Shown piece by piece: positions 31,776-36,793 of a stretch of DNA of 36,793 bases. The notes below the pieces were generated by a model. That model had not been told where the DNA came from. It saw nothing but the letters and a program-made list of their open reading frames with translations, and ran no database searches. The stretch comes from Gonapodya prolifera JEL478. Taxonomy: Eukaryota; Monoblepharomycota; Monoblepharidomycetes; Monoblepharidales; Gonapodyaceae. The stretch covers positions 1 to 36,793 of the forward strand of contig KQ965768.1 in NCBI GenBank assembly GCA_001574975.1, given 5' to 3'. Each line of letters opens with the position of its first letter. Position 1 is the first letter of the stretch. The position numbers were made by a program, and so were the translations under genes.

Positions 31776-32297
31776 ATGGTTCTCTTATTTAATGAGCAGA
31801 ATCTTTGTGAAGAAGTGCAATGGTGTACTAAGAACACTGTTAAGAGTTACTGAAGGAGTGTGTGCAATAAGTGTGTGAGTTAGAGTGCTGCAGTGCTTTT
31901 GATGCCCTGTTAACTCATGGAACCCCAGGGTAGAGCATGCTGGAGATGGAAATATCTTTTCTTGCATAATAGTGTTTCCAAGGTGGTTTAGAGATGATCA
32001 ACAATACCAAAGTCATCCACCCAGAGTAACCAACCTCTAGTGATGCAAATTTGACTAAAAAGCTCTCTGACATGAATTGGGGAGTGTGCAATTAAGACAA
32101 GCCATAATTGTTTGACTTGTGTAATTTATTTAAATTCATTTCATGAACCAGGAGTTGAGGGAGGAAAGAATATCTACCCCACACATATGCACCCTCTGTT
32201 TGGCAAATGAATATTATTTAAATATTTCATACTAGAGAGGAAGATTGAGATGGCTGACCATGACATCCTTGTGTTTGAAAAGGCAATAGGACTGCCA
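31776..32297. other. AT-rich unassigned DNA
   Basis: No open frame of note, no RNA gene and no repeat end are seen apart from the LTR that begins at 32298. It is probably transposon-derived from its composition and neighbours. Confidence 0.4.
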
Positions 32298-32781
32298 TGC
32301 TACACAACCTAGGTGAGCTGCATGAGCCTGTAATCTGCAGGAACGTGTATGTGTGATCAAATATACATAACAAGTTGTAATGTGCATGGAGCTCACCTGC
32401 AGGAACATGATGCTACACTACCTAGGTGAGCTGCACAAGCCTGTAAACTGCAGGAATGCGTTTATATCACTAAAAGTACATAATGAGTTGGTTTACACAT
32501 GGAACTCACCTGCAGGAACGCAACGCCAAACTTAGGGTGCCTCCTGCAGGTGCACACATCTAATCTCGTGACCACAGTAGTGGCACACCACCTAACACCT
32601 CACACGATATATACCATGTCAATGGATGTCACCTGAAGCTATGGTGACACGTGATGCCAAACTTAGGGCAAGTCCTGCAGGTGTGCACATCTAAACCCGC
32701 GGCCACAGTAGTGGCACAGCAGCTAATACCCAACACTCATACTACTCTATATATTCCACGTTAGTGGATGTCAGTGTGACA
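32298..32781 (-). mobile_element. LTR copy (240 bp) split by a nested LTR of the same family
   Basis: On the minus strand the outer copy starts TGTCACACTG at 32781 and breaks off at 32650. It resumes at 32410 and ends GTAGCA at 32298, about 240 bp in total without the inserted piece. The inserted copy occupies 32411-32649. The outer copy has no matching flanking pentamers (AATGC and TGGCA). Confidence 0.8.
32411..32649 (-). mobile_element. Nested solo LTR, 239 bp
   Basis: This copy starts TGTCAC (minus strand, 32649) and ends GTAGCA (32411), the same 239-bp length as the solo LTR at 4898-5136. It is flanked on the minus strand by TCACG and TCATG (plus-strand 32650-32654 and 32406-32410), a 5-bp target duplication with one later change. 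It interrupts an older copy of the same family at the sequence GCATCACG/TTCCTGCAGG. Confidence 0.8.
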
Positions 32782-33990
32782 GCATTCTCCACAGATCATC
32801 AGCTATCATTTTACTGCATGGTGGGGAACTATTCAAATCTTCAAAACTTGAAAATCCTTCAGGAGATGGCAAAACTGGTCCATCACCCTCAATACTGAAA
32901 GTATGCTGATTTTTAACAGAAGTGGAATCCTTAGAGAGAAAGAACTTTGAATATACAAAAGATAGATTTGCAATCAGAAAAAGTGAAATGTTTGGGAGCA
33001 TGTGGCAAGCCCTAGGTGAGAGGAAACCAATTAAGAAAACATGAGGTGCATCTATCAGTACTTATCTGACCTTCAACAAAGCAATTTACTCTGTGTTTAA
33101 GGTATTAAACATCATTCACTGTCTCTCTTTCCCAACAACTAAGTTAGTACACTACCTCACTGCTTCACAAATAAGCAAAAGTTCAACTGTGGAACATTCT
33201 GCAACAGTTTCATCTGGCTCCATCTTGATTAGAACAGACAATTTAAGAAGCAGCTTGAACACTGTTTTTGCAACCCATGAAGTCGTTGAGGCTCAAAATC
33301 TATCAGTTGACTCCTGAGACAAGAGCAGCTTTCAAATTTACCTCCAAAAACTTGGTTTGGGCTGTTACTAGAGTGCCAACTGACTTGGGTTGTTGATAGA
33401 TACAACTTGCTCTTCCATTTGGTTAGAAGAGCAAGCAGAAAAGAAAAGATTGATTATTTTTTATTATTGCATGGGAGATTGTTGAAAGGTGAGAAAAAGA
33501 GAAACAAAAATAGGGTGAAGAAGATATTTTGATTGTCCTGCCTCAATTCTTTGAAGTGTGTGAGAGCAAATGTAAACAAGCTACAAATCAATTTACACCC
33601 TCTAAAACTTACCAGAACTCATAAAATAACCACAGATTTCTAAAATTCCATTTGAAAAATGCTGCGCGACTTTGTTTGAGTCGATCTTTGCCAATGGCAC
33701 CACCAATCCAACCAATCACACACATCCGAGATAATATTTTTAAAATATCAAGATTAAGCTAGGAAAGCCCCAAAGAAAATGTTGGGGAAGGCTCACGTTT
33801 CTTCTTGGCGCGTTGGTTGATTGCTTCTGTGACGGTACTGTCACAGTAGATCGTGGGTCAGTGGTAGAATAGGGTAGAGTGAGATGTATTGGAGTGTTGG
33901 TTAGTTAATTCTACTACCCCGTAGCTGTGGCTTATATAGTGTGTGCGCCGGTGTTGGCGTCGTGCCTCAGGGTAACGCCCAACGCCCATC
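32782..33990. other. AT-rich unassigned repeat-zone DNA
   Basis: Short open frames only, such as a 76-codon minus-strand frame at 32771-33001. At 33827-33846 there is a near-perfect palindrome with arms CTGTGAC and GTCACAG around GGTACT. A TATATAAG box on the minus strand lies at about 33931-33940. No gene can be supported. Confidence 0.45.
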
Positions 33991-33999
33991 CAGCGCCGA

Positions 34000-34016
34000 G
34001 CCCCTGTCGGGCGCCA
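34000..34016 (-). other. Primer-binding-site-like sequence
   Basis: The minus strand reads TGGCGCCCGACAGGGGC, complementary to a tRNA 3' end including CCA. LTR retroelements place such a site just after the 5' LTR, and the Lys-type site begins TGGCGCCCGA. It sits downstream, in minus orientation, of the hairpin-bearing sequence at 34121-34395, which would then be LTR. Confidence 0.5.
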
Positions 34017-34120
34017 CGTCTTGGCGGCCCGAAGCGGCNTACCGATGCCCTCGCGGTAGTGTTAGTTCCGCGACACCCCCCACCTGTTTTAGGCGGACGC
34101 CCACGTTTGCCCGGAGCTAC

Positions 34121-34395
34121 CCAGAGAAAAATTTAACTCTGGAATGTACGTAAAGACGGGAGAAAAAATAACCCGTGAATGAAACTCGTTGAGACTTTGT
34201 GTCATCCCAATCGTGTTTGCACTCATCAACAACATTGGTGGAAAACAAATTGAAACCACCGGTATGGGAAAAAAAATAAACCCATCGCATCAATCATTAC
34301 GCGAAGGAAAAATTAAACCTTCGGAACATCAAGTGGTGGGAAAAAAAAAAAAAAAAGTAAACCACCCATTGCGGAAGGGGAAAAAATAACCTTCC
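34121..34395. repeat. Array of seven short hairpins with A-rich loops
   Basis: Seven inverted repeats with stems of 5-6 bp follow each other. The stems are CCAGAG/CTCTGG (34121-34142), ACGGG/CCCGT (34156-34176), GGTGG/CCACC (34237-34260), ATGGG/CCCAT (34264-34285), CGAAGG/CCTTCG (34302-34323), GGTGG/CCACC (34335-34366) and GGAAGG/CCTTCC (34373-34395). Stem sequences differ but pairing is kept, while most loops are of the form AAAAATAAA. The array lies between the chromodomain end of the retroelement and the primer-binding-site-like sequence, hence probably inside its LTR or 3' region. Confidence 0.7.
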
Positions 34396-34625
34396 CAAAG
34401 CGCGTATGGACAATCAAGGATTAAAAAAAATGAAGCCTCTCCATCGCCTTTGCCTCATCTGGGAGGAAAACCGAGAAACCTCTCGTTGCACATAAATCGA
34501 GAAAGCCGCCGACAATCTTTGCAAAATGGGGCTTTCTTACTCGACCAATGTTTGTCTGGGTATTTGGTGATTTTTGGCGAATCTGACTGAACCGTTCGTG
34601 AGGAAAACCCCTCGCGGTTTGCTGT

Positions 34626-36793
34626 TCACCGTCGCTGATGCTGTGGTCGATCACCACTTCGATCAACGTAAAAACCCGTCAACATTGTGGACGTAACAGG
34701 CTTAATAACCCGTTCTCGTCGCAATCGAGTCATCATCTGCTCTGGCCCGTCTTGCTCAGTGCTTGCGGTTGCCTTGCGAGCTTCTGCTGTGCGCCGCTGC
34801 TTCGCCTTTCTGGCGGCTTTTCCAGTCTTGAGTTTTTCGGCCTCAACTGGGAAGCGTTGTTTAAATTCTTTAATCATGTCGTGACCGTCAATCTTGTCTT
34901 CCAAGATCCATTCGGGTTCGTCATATCCAACGAACTTCACCAAGTATTGGACGGCACCATNGCGGATTCTTCCGTCGATGATAGACTCCATATCGTAGCT
35001 AGCTTCATTATCAGCTGTAGATGCTACTGGTGTAGGATAGTTACGTTTTGGTAACATTCCCGGGTCAGTGGTAAGATCTACCGACTCATCTTGATCTTGA
35101 AGAGGTGCAGCTACGGGCTTGTCCACTGCATGCACGTACGGCTTGATTTTTCTTAGCCTATTGACGTGTGCTTGGATGACTTTTCCCGTGCGGAAGTGCT
35201 CTAATTCATAAGTCACATCCGTCACCTTCTCCACAACTCTGAAAGGCCCAATCCACTTCGAAAGGAATTTTGTGCTTTCTCCTTTTCGGTGGGCTTCATC
35301 GGAGTACACCATCACTGTTGAGTCCAGTGCAAACGTGACTTCAACGTGTGTTTGGTCGTACTTCATCTTACGCTCTTGCGCAGTTTTGATGAGTCTTTCT
35401 CGCAACATGTCGTGAACTTCGGGCATCTGCTCCAAATGTGGCATCACGTCGACATAATTGTCTGTGTTTGCTACGCCAGCTATGATGTCAGTTGGCAGAC
35501 GTGGTTTTATACCAGTCGCAGCAAACATTGGCGCGAATCCAGTTGTTGAATGCAATTTTGTATTGAGAGCAAACTGGATTGGCCTAACATGCTGATCCCA
35601 ATCGGTTGTTCTTGCGATATTTGGGAGTACAGCGCATCAACAATCGGCTTCATGACACGTTCAGCGTACGGATTTCCTGCAGGGTGCCCTGGCGATGTGA
35701 ATGTGTGCTTCATGCGGAGCGCACCAGCCAGCGTACTCATCACTGAATTGCTAAATGCCGTGCCATTATCTGAGTGGATCCACAAGGGTATGCCCCAGCG
35801 GTAGACCCACTGATTCAATAATGATAGTGCAGTCGTTACCGCCCCAGTGTCGGGTACAGCAACCAACTCGACTACCCTTGTAAACATGCACATAATTACG
35901 AGAATATATGCGTCACCATGCTCGCTAACTGCGAATGGCCCAGCGTGATCAAGGCATATGTCATCAAAAGGCTGCGACGCCGAGAAGTCAAACGGTCGCA
36001 ATAAGCCTTGGTGCTTTGGCCAATTTGGTTTTCTTGATTGGCACGTCAAGCACTTATTGTGAACGTAATCTCGTATTGTTCGTGCCATTCGGTACCAATA
36101 GAATTTTCCGGTCATTGCTTTCACCATTGCCGTCGAGCCTGCATGTGCACTTGATGGATCGTTGTGGTACATGCGAAGCATCTCTTCCCTTCTGTTTTTG
36201 GGGACAGCGACTTGTAACGGGGCACCTTCAATGCGTTTCTTGATTGTGCGGCGCTTCTTGTTACCGTCTGGTACTGTCCACGTTCGGACTACAGTACGAA
36301 CNAGCAAGCCATTTTCAACCGCCATTTCTAATGCGTGGCGTTTAGCTTCTTTAAAGTCTTCTGAAGCTAGTTCAGAGGCCGTTGCTGTCTTCTCAAGAAC
36401 TGCAAATATCTTGGCTAACTCTGGGTCAGATCGTTGGTCTGCAGCCCATTGTTCACGATATTTCTGTGCATCCCACGACGCTGATGTGAATGCATCTGCT
36501 GCATTTGTTGTCGCGTTGCTTACGGGAGACAAGGCCAAGAGTACGCAAGGAACATTGTCCGTAGTCGCGAAATCATGCTCTTTTGTATTAGCGATGTCGC
36601 TACGAGTATCACCATATGTTGGGATCATATCATCTACGTCCATTGTGTCTTCACGAGCATTTTCCATTCGTGACAATGCATCAACGTTAGCTTGAGTTGT
36701 GCCCGGTTTGTAGCGCGGGTTATAATCAAACTCAGCTAAGCGTATCGCCCATCTTGCAAGTTTACCAGTGCTTGCTGTATTTTTAATGAATTT
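34626..36793 (-). mobile_element. Ty3/gypsy chromovirus pol, 3' half (RNase H end, integrase, chromodomain)
   Basis: The minus strand enters from the right edge at the end of RNase H (DYNPRYKPGTTQANVDALSR). It continues through an integrase with an H-H-C-C zinc finger (MYHNDPSSAH, CLTCQSRK). The catalytic D-D-E triad is seen in ICLDHAGPF, HSDNGTAF and NPYAERVMK. A GPY/F-type region (KWIGPFRVVEKV) and a chromodomain follow (YLVKFVGYDEPEWILEDKI, residues near 34890-34960). Chromodomains direct such elements to heterochromatin. A two-base frame change near 35617-35622 (ATAT) separates the integrase core from its C-terminal part, so this copy is not intact as written. Single undetermined bases occur at 34961 and 36302. 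Gag, protease and RT lie outside the window. Confidence 0.93.

Noticed and set aside
33931-33940. TATATAAG box as the LTR promoter of the right-hand element
   Set aside because: It lies beyond the primer-binding-site-like sequence in minus orientation, outside any LTR that I can define.
34121-34395. CRISPR array
   Set aside because: Units are hairpins with unequal spacing and different stems, without a constant repeat or unique spacers; the sequence is eukaryotic.

Overview
The window looks like nuclear DNA of a fungus. Protein genes are split by many short GT-AG introns (mostly 41-125 bp). The recognisable genes are fungal housekeeping or nutrition genes: the cytosolic Fe-S assembly factor NAR1, a MATE exporter, a Jlp1-like sulfonate dioxygenase and a Dal5/Soa1-like MFS permease. 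F-box/ankyrin-type sequences and Ty3/gypsy elements are also present. An early-diverging fungus such as a chytrid is my best guess, at roughly even odds; nothing in the window proves the phylum.

Layout. Positions 1-5.3 kb are AT-rich transposon debris: a broken Ty3/gypsy pol on the minus strand, 234-239 bp LTR-like copies (one with a perfect 5-bp target duplication), two diverged copies of an unknown repeat, and two decayed tRNA-Val-like pieces. An intact tRNA-Val(AAC) gene sits exactly at the edge of this debris (5352-5425). A gene island follows from about 5.4 to 31 kb. It holds a decayed F-box/ankyrin gene (7.6-9.05 kb), a charged low-complexity protein (11.3-14.3 kb), the MATE exporter (16.0-17.9, minus), NAR1 (18.3-20.7, plus), an unrecognised multi-exon gene and ankyrin/F-box-like pieces (21.2-24.9, minus), a GNAT acetyltransferase (25.2-25.8, minus), and the divergent dioxygenase/permease pair (26.2-30.6). 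From 31.3 kb the sequence is repetitive again: a 145-147 bp tandem repeat, an LTR nested inside a second LTR of the same family, a primer-binding-site-like segment beside an array of short hairpins, and the pol 3' half of a chromodomain Ty3/gypsy element running off the right edge.

How the genes fit together. The strongest functional unit is the divergent pair at 26202-30642. A TauD/TfdA dioxygenase of the Jlp1 type and an anion permease of the Dal5/Soa1 type share a 300-bp promoter that contains a perfect 12-bp palindrome. In yeast, Soa1 imports sulfonates and Jlp1 releases sulfite from them, so the pair reads as a compact sulfonate-sulfur scavenging module. NAR1 and MATE are also divergent but I see no functional link between them. 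Exon coordinates for NAR1, MATE, the dioxygenase and the permease were built by hand; reading phase closes across every junction, which supports the models.
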